A stretch of 8,764 nucleotides of DNA from RGIG3009 sp045596745 (GCA_045596745.1 JAZODA010000021.1:1-8764), one strand, 5' to 3'. Shown: positions 1 to 6,717, counted from the stretch's first letter. A program made the numbers and translations. The notes: a model not told the origin generated them from the sequence alone.

Positions 1-1
1 G

Positions 2-649
2 GCGTTTTTCAATACGGAGGCATCTACCGCGGGCGAACTCTGCCTGCAGCGCAAAGGAATTATCACCTTTGTGTTTTCGATAAGCGGTGTGGAAGCGCAC
101 TCGTCGAAATGCTTTGAGAGCGGCGCCAACGCGATTGCGGAGGCAGCACACAAGATTCTGGAGATTGAGAAAATCAAAGACCCCGACGGTCTTACTTGCT
201 GCTGCAGCATAATCCGTGGCGGCACGGTGCCCAACACCGTACCGGGTGCGTGCGAATTTAAGGTGAACGTGCGCTTTGCGACCGCTGCGCAGGAGCAGTG
301 GATTAGCGAGTATATGCAGAAAATCGCCGATACGGTGTATGTTCCCGGCTGTCAGACGACCGTTCGTCGGGCGTCCTACCGAACGGCGATGGAATACACC
401 GAGCGCAACGCGGCGCTGTTGGAAGCACTCAACAAAAGTTTTGCGGCAAACGGTCTGCCGACAGTTGTCGCAAGCAATCGCGCCGGTGGCTCGGATGCGG
501 CGGATGTGACCGCGTACGGTATTCCGTGTGTCGATTCGATTGGTGTTCGCGGCGAAAAGATTCACAACCCCGGAGAATATGCAATTATCGCATCTTTGGC
601 GGAAGCGGCAAAGAGATTGATTGCCGCCGTCGCGTGCTTTGAAGAGTAA
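2..649 (+). CDS. M20 family metallopeptidase (ArgE/DapE/CPG2-like), 5'-truncated by window edge
   Basis: The frame is open from base 2 with no start codon, so the 215 visible residues are the C-terminal part of a longer protein; M20 enzymes usually have about 380-450 residues. The visible part begins near the NTEAST segment, which corresponds to the metal-ligand Glu/Asp region. It continues through the inserted dimerisation ('lid') domain, with GVEAHSS and the GGTVPNTVPG/VNVRF strands, and returns to the catalytic domain with GGSDAADVTAYGIPCVD. The late His in IHNPGEY (codon 563-565) matches the terminal zinc-ligand His of the family. M20 enzymes are cytoplasmic di-zinc hydrolases of amide bonds in N-acyl amino acids or dipeptides. 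The HxD and double-Glu motifs would lie upstream and cannot be seen. The substrate cannot be assigned. The family call is secure. Confidence 0.92.
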   Translation, partial: AFFNTEASTAGELCLQRKGIITFVFSISGVEAHSSKCFESGANAIAEAAHKILEIEKIKDPDGLTCCCSIIRGGTVPNTVPGACEFKVNVRFATAAQEQWISEYMQKIADTVYVPGCQTTVRRASYRTAMEYTERNAALLEALNKSFAANGLPTVVASNRAGGSDAADVTAYGIPCVDSIGVRGEKIHNPGEYAIIASLAEAAKRLIAAVACFEE

Positions 650-670
650 GAGTACAAATCGTATTTCTAT

Positions 671-675
671 AGGAG
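671..675 (+). promoter_or_regulatory. Ribosome binding site deciding the start of the 684 gene
   Basis: AGGAG lies 8 nt before GTG 684, 5 nt before TTG 681 and 17 nt before ATG 693. The spacing favours GTG 684. The longer frame from TTG 621 would overlap the M20 gene and add residues with no resemblance to the rest, so it is discarded. Confidence 0.65.
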
Positions 676-683
676 TGATATTG

Positions 684-1196
684 GTGGAAAAAATGAGTTC
701 GTGGCATGTGGGTGTTGCAGCGGAGGCGTTTGCCGCGGCGCAGCTCGCACGCTTTGCATATGATGTGTCGGTACAGTATGGTGCAAACCAGCCAGAGTAT
801 GATTTGATTGCGGTCTCAGGCGAAAAAATGCTTAAAATTTCCGTAAAAGGTAGCAAAGACGGTGATTGGGGGTTGACCCAAAAATTTAAAAAGGGGCGCA
901 CTTATCACGAGGCGATTGAGGAATGGCTGAATGGTCATCACAAGAAGACTGTGTTTTGTTTGGTTCAATTTGAAGATGTAGAAGATACCCAATTACCACG
1001 AATGTATTTGGCAACGCCACAAGAGATTGCCGAGGTGTTACATAAGCAAGCTAACGGTCGTGGTGATACAATTTTACATGAAAATCATGTGTGGGGGCCG
1101 ACGGCGGAAGCGTATGGAACCGTTGACAAAATACCAGCAGAATGGGAAATGACCAAGGAACGTGCTGCGTACATATTTAACCGGTACGGTATTTAA
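684..1196 (+). CDS. Hypothetical protein, possible degenerate PD-(D/E)XK nuclease-like fold
   Basis: This is a soluble protein of 170 residues starting at GTG 684. I do not recognise a named family. The N-terminal half reads like a restriction-endonuclease-like core. A helix with a conserved-looking Glu (GVAAEAFAAAQLA, about residues 9-21) is followed by YDLIAVSG, whose Asp is the candidate metal ligand. A strand ending ISVKGS comes next, where the Lys sits like the last residue of (D/E)-x-(E/Q)-x-K. The acidic or Gln position of that motif is Ser here, so catalysis is uncertain. The C-terminal half (FCLVQFEDV, RMYLATPQEIAEVL, HENHVWGP) suggests a mixed alpha/beta domain. By hand count, 781-1080 is about 42% G+C, against about 55% in the start of the downstream HAD gene (1321-1440), which hints at separate ancestry. 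It lies 34 nt after the M20 stop on the same strand, with no terminator between them. That it is a gene is likely; the fold is a guess. Confidence 0.75.
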   Translation: MEKMSSWHVGVAAEAFAAAQLARFAYDVSVQYGANQPEYDLIAVSGEKMLKISVKGSKDGDWGLTQKFKKGRTYHEAIEEWLNGHHKKTVFCLVQFEDVEDTQLPRMYLATPQEIAEVLHKQANGRGDTILHENHVWGPTAEAYGTVDKIPAEWEMTKERAAYIFNRYGI

Positions 1197-1230
1197 AAGG
1201 GATATGAACAAGCACTGGAGAGAGGCGTGT

Positions 1231-1250
1231 GCGATGATTGAAATCATCGC
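1231..1250. repeat. 20-bp palindrome (9-bp arms, 2-nt centre), candidate operator or leader hairpin
   Basis: GCGATGATT-GA-AATCATCGC is a perfect inverted repeat between the end of the 684-1196 gene and the HAD gene start. It has no T-tract, so it is not a classical terminator. It is followed directly by a strong Shine-Dalgarno-like AGGAGGG (1251-1257) that has no usable start codon: the only one nearby, TTG 1261, hits a stop after two codons. A 21-codon frame (ATG 1204 to TAA 1269) spans the palindrome but has poor ribosome-site spacing. Possible roles are a repressor operator or an mRNA leader hairpin. Confidence 0.5.
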
Positions 1251-1289
1251 AGGAGGGTATTTGAAATAAGGAAAGCGAGGGGGGACACC

Positions 1290-2111
1290 ATGGGGCGGTT
1301 TGACGGCATACTGCTTGTGACGGATTTGGACGGCACGCTGCTTCGTCACGATAAAAGCGTTTCGGCGGAAAATCTGGCGGCAATTGAGCGATTTAAAGCC
1401 GAGGGTGGACACTTCGCTTTTGTTACAGGGCGTGTGCCGCAAGGCGCTTTGGCGGTGTATGAACAAGTCTCTCCCAACGCCCCTTGTGGGTGTGCTAACG
1501 GTGGCTGCGTCTACGATTTTACAACGCGCGAGGTGCTTTGGAGTCGCGAGCTCCCGTCCGAAGCGTTGCAGATTGTGGAAGAGGTGGAGTCGGTATTTCC
1601 TGCGGTGGGAATCGAACTCGGAACGTCGGAAAAGATTTACTTCCACCGAAAAAATGCGGCCATTGAGCAGCAGTGTATCGACGAGCAGTTGCCGAACCTG
1701 TTGTGCCGTTACCGCGAACTGGATAAAACGGTGGTCAAGGTTTTGTTTGCCGAAAGCGACGAGGCGGAGTTACAACGGTTTATGGCGTGGATGACGGCGC
1801 ATCCGCTGGCACATCATTTTACGATGTTCCGCTCGGACAAGCATTATTTCGAGATGTTACCGAAAGGCGCTTGCAAGGGGGATCTTGTGGAGCGGTTGTC
1901 GGAGATTCTCGGCGTGCCGACTGCAAAGATTATCGCGGTGGGCGATAACGAAAACGACGTCAGTATGCTGAAGGTGGCAGGGGTCGGTGTGGCGGTTGCC
2001 AACGCCTATGCGTCTGCCAAAGCGGCAGCGGATGTTATTACCGTCAGCAATGAAGAACACGCGATTGCACAGGTCATCAGTGACTTGGAAAGCGGTCGCC
2101 TGGTGGTATAA
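1290..2111 (+). CDS. Cof-type HAD-superfamily IIB phosphatase
   Basis: This cytoplasmic phosphatase has 273 residues, the usual length for Cof/YidA-like proteins. All four HAD motifs are visible. Motif I is TDLDGTLL, with nucleophile Asp12 and acid/base Asp14. Motif II is VTGR (45-48), motif III is Lys196 in GACKGDL, and motif IV is GDNENDVSML with Asp219 and Asp223 for Mg2+. The stretch between motifs II and III (about 80-190) is the type IIB alpha/beta cap that sets substrate choice. The start ATG 1290 is preceded by a G-rich ribosome site (GAGGGGGG, 1277-1284). Family members dephosphorylate sugar phosphates, flavin mononucleotide or pyridoxal phosphate, usually with broad specificity, so the substrate cannot be named. 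The gene ends 5 nt before the arm of a bidirectional terminator. No clear promoter of its own was found, so it may be read from further upstream. Confidence 0.93.
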   Translation: MGRFDGILLVTDLDGTLLRHDKSVSAENLAAIERFKAEGGHFAFVTGRVPQGALAVYEQVSPNAPCGCANGGCVYDFTTREVLWSRELPSEALQIVEEVESVFPAVGIELGTSEKIYFHRKNAAIEQQCIDEQLPNLLCRYRELDKTVVKVLFAESDEAELQRFMAWMTAHPLAHHFTMFRSDKHYFEMLPKGACKGDLVERLSEILGVPTAKIIAVGDNENDVSMLKVAGVGVAVANAYASAKAAADVITVSNEEHAIAQVISDLESGRLVV

Positions 2112-2115
2112 AGAA

Positions 2116-2150
2116 AGCCTGTACACAGTACCGTGTACAGGCTGTTTTTT
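2116..2150. terminator. Bidirectional intrinsic terminator between convergent genes
   Basis: An 11-bp perfect stem (2116-2126 with 2133-2143) and a 6-nt loop are followed on the plus strand by G and then six T. On the minus strand the stem is followed by TTCTTT, a weaker tract. It lies between the stop of the HAD gene and the stop of the convergent DMT transporter gene (2149-2151), and probably serves both. Confidence 0.9.
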
Positions 2151-3063
2151 ATGCGTCTTTGCGCCGCTTGATTTGCACCAGGATACCGGCGACGATGAAG
2201 AAGAGACCGAGAAGGGAATAGGGGTTAAACGGTTCGCCGAGCACGAGCCATGTCCATATCAGCGACAAGAACGGCGTGAGGTAGGCGAGGTTGGAGACTT
2301 TGGCAGTATCGCCCTTTTCCAGCGCTAGCGCCCAGGTGGTAAACGCGAGGCCGGTGGCGAACACGCCGTTCCACAGCATACCTGCGGTCTGCGTGAGGTC
2401 GAGCCAAAACCAATCACCTGCAATGACGATGTAGCCGAGCGAAATCAGCATTCCTGCCAGATAGTACACCAGCATACTGAAATGCTTGTCGTAGCCTTTG
2501 TGCTTGTTGAGCACGGAAAACAGACCGTAGCACACCGCCGCCAGTACGCAGTACAGAGCGCCGACAAGGTTGTCGCTGCCGATGGTGCTGAAGTTGCCGC
2601 CGGTGGTGACGATGATAACGCCGAAGAACGAGAGCAGCATTGCCAGTACCTTTTGCACGGTCAGCTTTTCTTTCATAATCAGGCAAGCGAACAGCACCGT
2701 CATAATGGGCCACAAATAGTTGATGATAAATGCCTGCGATGCCTGTTCCATACGGTCGATGCCAATGTAGAGGAACAGGTGATACAGGAAAATGCCCAGC
2801 GCGCCGATGACAAACATCTGTGCATAGTCGCGCAGGCGGTACTGCTTCCACATCGCAAGATTGCAACGGATGGTTTCGCCGAGCGAGGCGTTTGCGCGTC
2901 TGCCGCGAAACAGGTTGGTAATAAACAAAAAGACAAACGCAAACACCGCGGTGGCGGTCATCAGCTGCATGCTGCTGAAAGAGCCGAGCATCAGCTTACT
3001 GATGGTGGCGGTTGTTGACCACAGAAGTACCGATGTGCCGGCGTAGAGATATTCCTTTTTCAT
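2149..3063 (-). CDS. DMT superfamily transporter, EamA family
   Basis: This is an integral membrane protein of 304 residues with about ten hydrophobic segments and two EamA repeats. The first repeat ends with NYLWPIMTVLFACLIMKEKL and a following helix. The second ends with NLAYLTPFLSLIWTWLVLGE and a following helix. Each repeat has the hallmark pattern of a Pro-containing helix, a Gly/Lys-Glu turn, then a Gly-rich final helix. The C-terminus is basic (QIKRRKDA), fitting a cytoplasmic location. I start it at the ATG at 3061-3063 (MKKEYLYAG) because GGAG at 3072-3075 lies 8 nt upstream. A longer frame to 3105 would place that site inside the gene. EamA proteins export amino acids, their metabolites or other small molecules; the substrate is unknown. 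The gene stands alone, divergent from the symporter gene and convergent with the HAD gene. Confidence 0.92.
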   Translation of the reverse strand: MKKEYLYAGTSVLLWSTTATISKLMLGSFSSMQLMTATAVFAFVFLFITNLFRGRRANASLGETIRCNLAMWKQYRLRDYAQMFVIGALGIFLYHLFLYIGIDRMEQASQAFIINYLWPIMTVLFACLIMKEKLTVQKVLAMLLSFFGVIIVTTGGNFSTIGSDNLVGALYCVLAAVCYGLFSVLNKHKGYDKHFSMLVYYLAGMLISLGYIVIAGDWFWLDLTQTAGMLWNGVFATGLAFTTWALALEKGDTAKVSNLAYLTPFLSLIWTWLVLGEPFNPYSLLGLFFIVAGILVQIKRRKDA

Positions 3064-3085
3064 CCTATCCACTCCGTTCTTTCGC

Positions 3086-3114
3086 ATTCTAACACAAAGC
3101 GACAAAAAAATCCA
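3086..3114 (-). promoter_or_regulatory. Possible sigma-A promoter for the DMT transporter (weak)
   Basis: On the minus strand, TAGAAT (plus coordinates 3086-3091) is a fair -10. A poor -35, TGGATT (3109-3114), lies 17 bp upstream. The start of transcription would fall near 3079, giving a leader of about 16 nt that still contains the GGAG site. The weak -35 makes this tentative. Confidence 0.35.
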
Positions 3115-3138
3115 CCGCTATTTACGGAAAATAGATGT

Positions 3139-3167
3139 TTGACGCAGTAGTATTTTTCTGTTATAAT
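3139..3167 (+). promoter_or_regulatory. Sigma-A promoter of the sodium symporter gene
   Basis: TTGACG (3139-3144) and a perfect TATAAT (3162-3167) are separated by exactly 17 bp. Transcription would start near 3174, about 20 nt before ATG 3195, leaving AGGGGG (3180-3185) as ribosome binding site in a short leader. No operator-like palindrome was seen. Confidence 0.88.
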
Positions 3168-3194
3168 AGACGCAAAGTTAGGGGGTTATAACGT

Positions 3195-4592
3195 ATGAGC
3201 AGAGAACGACTCGGAAGCCGTTTGGGTTTCATCTTGCTGAGCGCCGGTTGTGCAATCGGTGTGGGCAATGTCTGGAAGTTCCCGTGGATGGCGGGTCAGT
3301 ACGGCGGCGGTGCTTTCGTGCTGTTGTATCTTATCTTTTTGGTGATTTTGGGTCTGCCGGTTATGGTGATGGAATTTTCGCTTGGCCGTGCCAGCCAGGC
3401 AAGCCCTGTTATGTTGTATCAGAAGCTGGAAAAGCCGGGTCAGAAATGGCATTTGCACGGTAAGGTGGCGCTGGTTGCCAACTTCCTGCTGATGATGTTC
3501 TACACGTCGGTTACCGGCTGGATTTTGCATTACTTCGTTGGTTTTGCGTCGGGCAGTATGGCGAACCTTGCTGACGATAAGGCGGCGATGCTGTTTGGCA
3601 ATATGATGAGCAACCCGACGGTGATGGTCGGCTTTATGGCGGTCGTTGTGGTGCTCGGTTTCTTGATTTTGTCCTTTGGCCTGCAAAAGGGCGTTGAGCG
3701 CGTGACCAAGGTGATGATGATTGCACTGCTGGTGCTGATGGTGGTGCTGGCCATCAACAGCTTTACGCTGTCGGGTGCCAAAGAGGGTCTTACGTTCTAT
3801 CTGAAACCCGACCTTACGAAGATCGATGGCAACGTTATCGTCGGTGCGATGAACCAGGCGTTCTTCACGCTGAGCCTCGGTATCGGTTCGATGGCGATTT
3901 TCGGCAGCTATATCGGTCGTGAGCGTTCGCTGCTCGGCGAATCCATCAACATTCTGGTGCTGGATACCTTTGTGGCGATTGTGGCGGGTCTTATCATTTT
4001 CCCCGCTTGCTTTACTTTCGATGTTCCTGCGAGCGCAGGTCCCAGCCTGCTGTTCGAGTCGATGGCGCGCGTGTTCAACAATATGACGGGCGGCCGTTGG
4101 TGGGGTGCTTTGTTCTTCCTGTTTATGTTCTTTGCGGCGATGTCCACCATCGTGGCGGTGTTCGAGAACATCCTTGCCTGTGTGCGTGAGCTCACCGGTT
4201 GGGGTCGTGTGAAGGCCTGCGTTATCTGCGGTGTGGCGGTGCTGGTGCTGTCGGTTCCCTGCGCGCTTGGCTTCAATCTGTTGTCCGGTTTTGTGCCGTT
4301 CAACAGTGGCTCCTCGGTGCTGGATTTGGAGGACTTCCTCGTCAGCTACTGTGCACTGCCGCTCGGCGCGCTGTGCTATGTGCTGTTCTGCGTCAGCAAA
4401 AAAGGCTGGGGCTTCGACAAGTTTATCGAAGAAGCCAACGCCGGCAAGGGTCTCAAACTGGGTCGCTGGGTACGCCCGTATCTGACCTATGTGCTGCCGA
4501 TTATTATTGTTGTGCTGTTCGGCATCGGTATTCTGACGTTCCCCTTCGCGGATAACTTTACCGTGCTGGAATGGGTGAAAGGTCTTTTCTAA
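3195..4592 (+). CDS. Sodium:neurotransmitter symporter (NSS/SLC6-type) family transporter
   Basis: This integral membrane protein of 465 residues has about 11-12 hydrophobic segments and resembles bacterial LeuT/MhsT/Tyt1 transporters, which import amino acids with Na+. TM1 carries the family signature GCAIGVGNVWKFP. By alignment with LeuT, Gly18, Ala20, Ile21 and Asn25 match its Na+ ligands Gly20, Ala22, Val23 and Asn27. The unwound TM6 region is FFTLSLGIGSM, with Thr225 matching LeuT Thr254. TM8 has FFAAMSTIVAVFE, where Ala314, Ser317 and Thr318 match the Na2 ligands Ala351, Thr354 and Ser355. Both Na+ sites therefore look intact. Length is within the usual bacterial range (about 440-520). 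It has its own promoter and terminator. Substrates in the family include hydrophobic amino acids, tryptophan and tyrosine; the actual one is not visible. A bile salt hydrolase gene follows. Confidence 0.95.
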   Translation: MSRERLGSRLGFILLSAGCAIGVGNVWKFPWMAGQYGGGAFVLLYLIFLVILGLPVMVMEFSLGRASQASPVMLYQKLEKPGQKWHLHGKVALVANFLLMMFYTSVTGWILHYFVGFASGSMANLADDKAAMLFGNMMSNPTVMVGFMAVVVVLGFLILSFGLQKGVERVTKVMMIALLVLMVVLAINSFTLSGAKEGLTFYLKPDLTKIDGNVIVGAMNQAFFTLSLGIGSMAIFGSYIGRERSLLGESINILVLDTFVAIVAGLIIFPACFTFDVPASAGPSLLFESMARVFNNMTGGRWWGALFFLFMFFAAMSTIVAVFENILACVRELTGWGRVKACVICGVAVLVLSVPCALGFNLLSGFVPFNSGSSVLDLEDFLVSYCALPLGALCYVLFCVSKKGWGFDKFIEEANAGKGLKLGRWVRPYLTYVLPIIIVVLFGIGILTFPFADNFTVLEWVKGLF

Positions 4593-4606
4593 AACGTAAC
4601 GCATAC

Positions 4607-4639
4607 AGCGGGTCGGGCATTTCGCCCGACCCGCTTTTT
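4607..4639 (+). terminator. Intrinsic terminator after the symporter gene
   Basis: A 12-bp perfect G+C-rich stem (4607-4618 with 4624-4635) and a 5-nt loop run into a T-tract ending at 4639. It lies 15 nt after the symporter stop and should largely separate it from the hydrolase gene that follows. Confidence 0.92.
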
Positions 4640-4675
4640 GTATAACTTGCCTGCCTGCGTGTCAATACTGATGGC

Positions 4676-4680
4676 GGAGG
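4676..4680 (+). promoter_or_regulatory. Ribosome binding site deciding the hydrolase start
   Basis: GGAGG lies 7 nt before ATG 4688 but only 1 nt before ATG 4682. The second ATG is therefore the likely start. It also places Cys directly after the initiator Met, as the Ntn-hydrolase mechanism requires. No convincing promoter is visible in the 47 nt between the upstream terminator and this start. Confidence 0.8.
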
Positions 4681-4687
4681 GATGCGT

Positions 4688-5659
4688 ATGTGTACCGCTG
4701 TCAGTTACACCGCAGGGGAGTTTTACTTTGGACGGACGCTGGATTATGAGCGTTCGTTCGGCGAGTCGGTGGTTGTTACACCGAGGAGATTTGATTTCGG
4801 ATTTACAGCCACACCAAACGACGCGCGATACGCGCTGATTGGGATGGCGCATATGGCGTCGGGGTATCCGCTCTATTACGATGCCGTCAACGAACGAGGG
4901 CTGGGAATGGCAGGGCTTCGTTTTGCAGGCAACGCGGTGTATCACGCTCCGACAAAGGAGAGGCACAATGTGGCGTCGTTTGAGATGATTCCGTGGGTGC
5001 TTCGTCACTGCGCCACTGTGGCAGAGGCGCGGCAGTTGCTTACGGATGTATGCCTGACGGACACGTCGTTCAGCAGCGAGTTGCCGCCGTCGCCGCTGCA
5101 TTGGTTGCTTGCCGATCGGCAGGAGGCGGTAACGGTGGAAAGTACGGCAGACGGACTGCACGTGTACGACAACCCGGTGGGGGTGCTGACCAACAATCCG
5201 CCGTTTCCCATGCAACTGTTTCGATTGAATGATTATCAGCAGTTGTCAAGCAGCGACCCACAAAACACGTTTTCCGAAGCACTGACGATGGATACCTACA
5301 GCCGTGGGATGGGTGCGCTGGGGTTGCCCGGGGATTGGTCGTCGGGTTCGCGGTTTGTGCGCGCATCGTTTGTCAAGATGAATTCCGAATGTGGTATCGG
5401 TGAAGCGGAGCGTGTGGGGCAGTTTTTTCATATGCTCGGCTCGGTGGAACAGGTGCGTGGCTGTTGCCGTGTGGGGGAGGCGTACGAAGTGACAATATAT
5501 ACTTCCTGTGCCAACGCGGTGCGTGGGATATATTATTACACCACCTATGGCAATCACCGCATCACGGCGGTGGATATGCACGCTCTGGCACTTGACGGTG
5601 ATACGCCGTCTGCGTATCCGCTGATTACCGAAGAACAGATATATCACCAGCCACAGTAG
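4688..5659 (+). CDS. bsh: Choloylglycine hydrolase / bile salt hydrolase (linear amide C-N hydrolase, Ntn family)
   Basis: This is a cytoplasmic enzyme of 323 residues, close to the usual 315-330, with no signal peptide. It cleaves the amide bond of glycine- or taurine-conjugated bile acids; relatives cleave penicillin V. The start at ATG 4688 gives Met-Cys-Thr, so Cys2 becomes the N-terminal nucleophile after Met removal. Other active-site positions are present: Arg16 and Asp19 in FGRTLDYE, Asn81 after the VNERGLGMAGL segment, Asn170 in GVLTNNPPF, and the Arg-rich GDWSSGSRFVR (215-225). GVLTNNP, SRGMGALGLPGD and the GLGMAGL loop are typical of Gram-positive bile salt hydrolases rather than penicillin V acylases, but substrate choice cannot be proved from sequence. 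The symporter upstream could in principle import the released amino acid, though a terminator lies between. No strong terminator is seen downstream. Confidence 0.93.
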   Translation: MCTAVSYTAGEFYFGRTLDYERSFGESVVVTPRRFDFGFTATPNDARYALIGMAHMASGYPLYYDAVNERGLGMAGLRFAGNAVYHAPTKERHNVASFEMIPWVLRHCATVAEARQLLTDVCLTDTSFSSELPPSPLHWLLADRQEAVTVESTADGLHVYDNPVGVLTNNPPFPMQLFRLNDYQQLSSSDPQNTFSEALTMDTYSRGMGALGLPGDWSSGSRFVRASFVKMNSECGIGEAERVGQFFHMLGSVEQVRGCCRVGEAYEVTIYTSCANAVRGIYYYTTYGNHRITAVDMHALALDGDTPSAYPLITEEQIYHQPQ

Positions 5660-5712
5660 ACAAAAATATTGAGAAAATGTCTGTTTTTACACTCCCATTT
5701 TGTCACCGCTTT

Positions 5713-5721
5713 TGATATGAT
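5713..5721 (+). promoter_or_regulatory. Possible extended -10 promoter for the SDR gene
   Basis: TGATATGAT gives TGn plus a TATGAT -10 (5716-5721), 29 nt before ATG 5751. TTGTCA at 5700-5705 is only 10 bp upstream and cannot serve as its -35. No good -35 exists at 16-18 bp. The call rests on the extended -10 alone. Confidence 0.4.
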
Positions 5722-5750
5722 AGAGGGGAGAAGGAAAAGGCGGTGGGAAT

Positions 5751-6671
5751 ATGAAGATTTTGGTAATCGGTGGTACCGGACACGTTGGCGCGTTCCTCGT
5801 ACCGATGCTTTTGGAACAGGGACACGATGTTTATGTCGGTGCGCGCGGCACGCGAGCACCGCATACCGGTGACGATGCGCTGAAAGGCGCAAAGTTCGTC
5901 ACCTGCGACGGAGCGGATGTTGAATCGCTCAAAGCACTGCGCGAGTATCATTTCGATGCGATCGCGGAGTTCCCGGGACATATCGCCAATGTGTGGAATG
6001 TGTTCAAGGATAATGTGTCGCATATCGTTGCCTGCGGTTCACTGTGGATGTTTGGGTATCCGCGTGTGGTGCCGACACCCGAACAGTATCAGGGCGAGTG
6101 CCCGTTCGACATTTACGTCACGCGGTATCAGCAGATGCGCGAGATGATTGGGCAGTCGGGTATGGAAAAGGCCGTGTTCACCGCCATTATGCCGCCCAAC
6201 ATTTGCGGTCCGGGCAAGATTCCGTTGGACTGCCTTGGCGGACGTGATATCGAGCAGCACAAAGCCCACAAAGCGGGAAAAACGGTGTATCTGCCGGATG
6301 GTCCTGAGGTACTGCTGTCGCCCTGTGATGCCGAGGATATTGCGGCGTTGTTTGCGCTGGCGATTAACAACCGTACGGCGGCCGCAGGCCAGATTTTCAA
6401 TGTCGGTCCTGCCGATGCGGCGGTGACCTCGCGCGAGCTGGTGCGCTTGTTTGGTGAGATTTACGGCGTCGACATTCCTGTGGAAACGGTGCCGTGGGAT
6501 ACGTACCGCGAAACGGTGAGTCCGGGTGTCGGCTGGTGGTGGCATTTTTACGCACATATGGCGCCGGATATTTCCAAGGCGCGCACGCTGCTTGGGTACG
6601 AGCCGCAGTACACCGTAAAGGAGACGCTCTCCCGTGCGGTGGATTGGATGAAAGAAAAAGGATTGCTGTAA
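5751..6671 (+). CDS. NAD(P)-dependent epimerase/dehydratase-like protein (atypical SDR)
   Basis: This soluble protein of 306 residues has an N-terminal Rossmann fold with the dinucleotide motif GGTGHVG (residues 7-13) after the first strand MKILVI. VACGSLWMFG (93-102) ends the strand that normally carries the catalytic Ser/Thr, here Ser97. MPPNICGPG (147-155) matches the family's R-P-x-N-x-x-G-P-G turn. The usual YxxxK active site is not intact: the matching stretch is Tyr122-Val-Thr-Arg-Tyr126-Gln-Gln-Met-Arg130. A Tyr is present but the Lys is replaced by Tyr or Arg depending on register. It could be an atypical SDR with a shifted active site or a non-catalytic nucleotide-binding protein. 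The C-terminal part (NVGPADAAVTSRELV, DISKARTLLGYEPQYT, LSRAVDWMKEKGL) is typical of extended SDRs that bind nucleotide sugars or small ketones. The gene stands alone between its putative promoter and a terminator. Substrate unknown. Confidence 0.88.
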   Translation: MKILVIGGTGHVGAFLVPMLLEQGHDVYVGARGTRAPHTGDDALKGAKFVTCDGADVESLKALREYHFDAIAEFPGHIANVWNVFKDNVSHIVACGSLWMFGYPRVVPTPEQYQGECPFDIYVTRYQQMREMIGQSGMEKAVFTAIMPPNICGPGKIPLDCLGGRDIEQHKAHKAGKTVYLPDGPEVLLSPCDAEDIAALFALAINNRTAAAGQIFNVGPADAAVTSRELVRLFGEIYGVDIPVETVPWDTYRETVSPGVGWWWHFYAHMAPDISKARTLLGYEPQYTVKETLSRAVDWMKEKGLL

Positions 6672-6675
6672 CAAA

Positions 6676-6709
6676 AAGCGCCCGCTCCGATACATCGGAG
6701 TGGGCGCTT
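6676..6709. terminator. Bidirectional intrinsic terminator between SDR and MFS genes
   Basis: A 15-bp stem with one G-T wobble (6676-6690 with 6695-6709) has a TACA loop. Its minus-strand side runs directly into five T, so it is a strong terminator for the minus-strand MFS gene. On the plus strand the following AATCTTTCTT is a weaker tract that can serve the SDR gene. Confidence 0.92.
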
Positions 6710-6717
6710 AATCTTTC

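Noticed and set aside
621..683. N-terminal extension of the 684 gene from TTG 621
   Set aside because: It overlaps the M20 coding end, lacks a ribosome site and adds low-complexity basic residues. AGGAG at 671-675 fits GTG 684.
1123..1151. Perfect TTGACA inside the 684-1196 gene as promoter for the HAD gene
   Set aside because: No acceptable -10 lies 16-18 bp downstream (GAAATG at 17 bp).
3064..3105. N-terminal extension of the DMT transporter to 3105
   Set aside because: The extension would contain the GGAG ribosome site and probable -10 of the gene and adds a hydrophilic stretch before the normal EamA start.
3186..4604. A 472-codon open frame on the minus strand covering the whole symporter gene
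   Set aside because: It is the antisense shadow of a well-supported membrane protein gene. The product is an implausible His/Gln/Arg-rich string with no domain, and the plus strand has a promoter, ribosome site and terminator.
5652..5690. Possible terminator after the bile salt hydrolase (AGACA ... TGTCT then T-tract)
   Set aside because: The stem is only 5 bp with a large A-rich loop, too weak to call.
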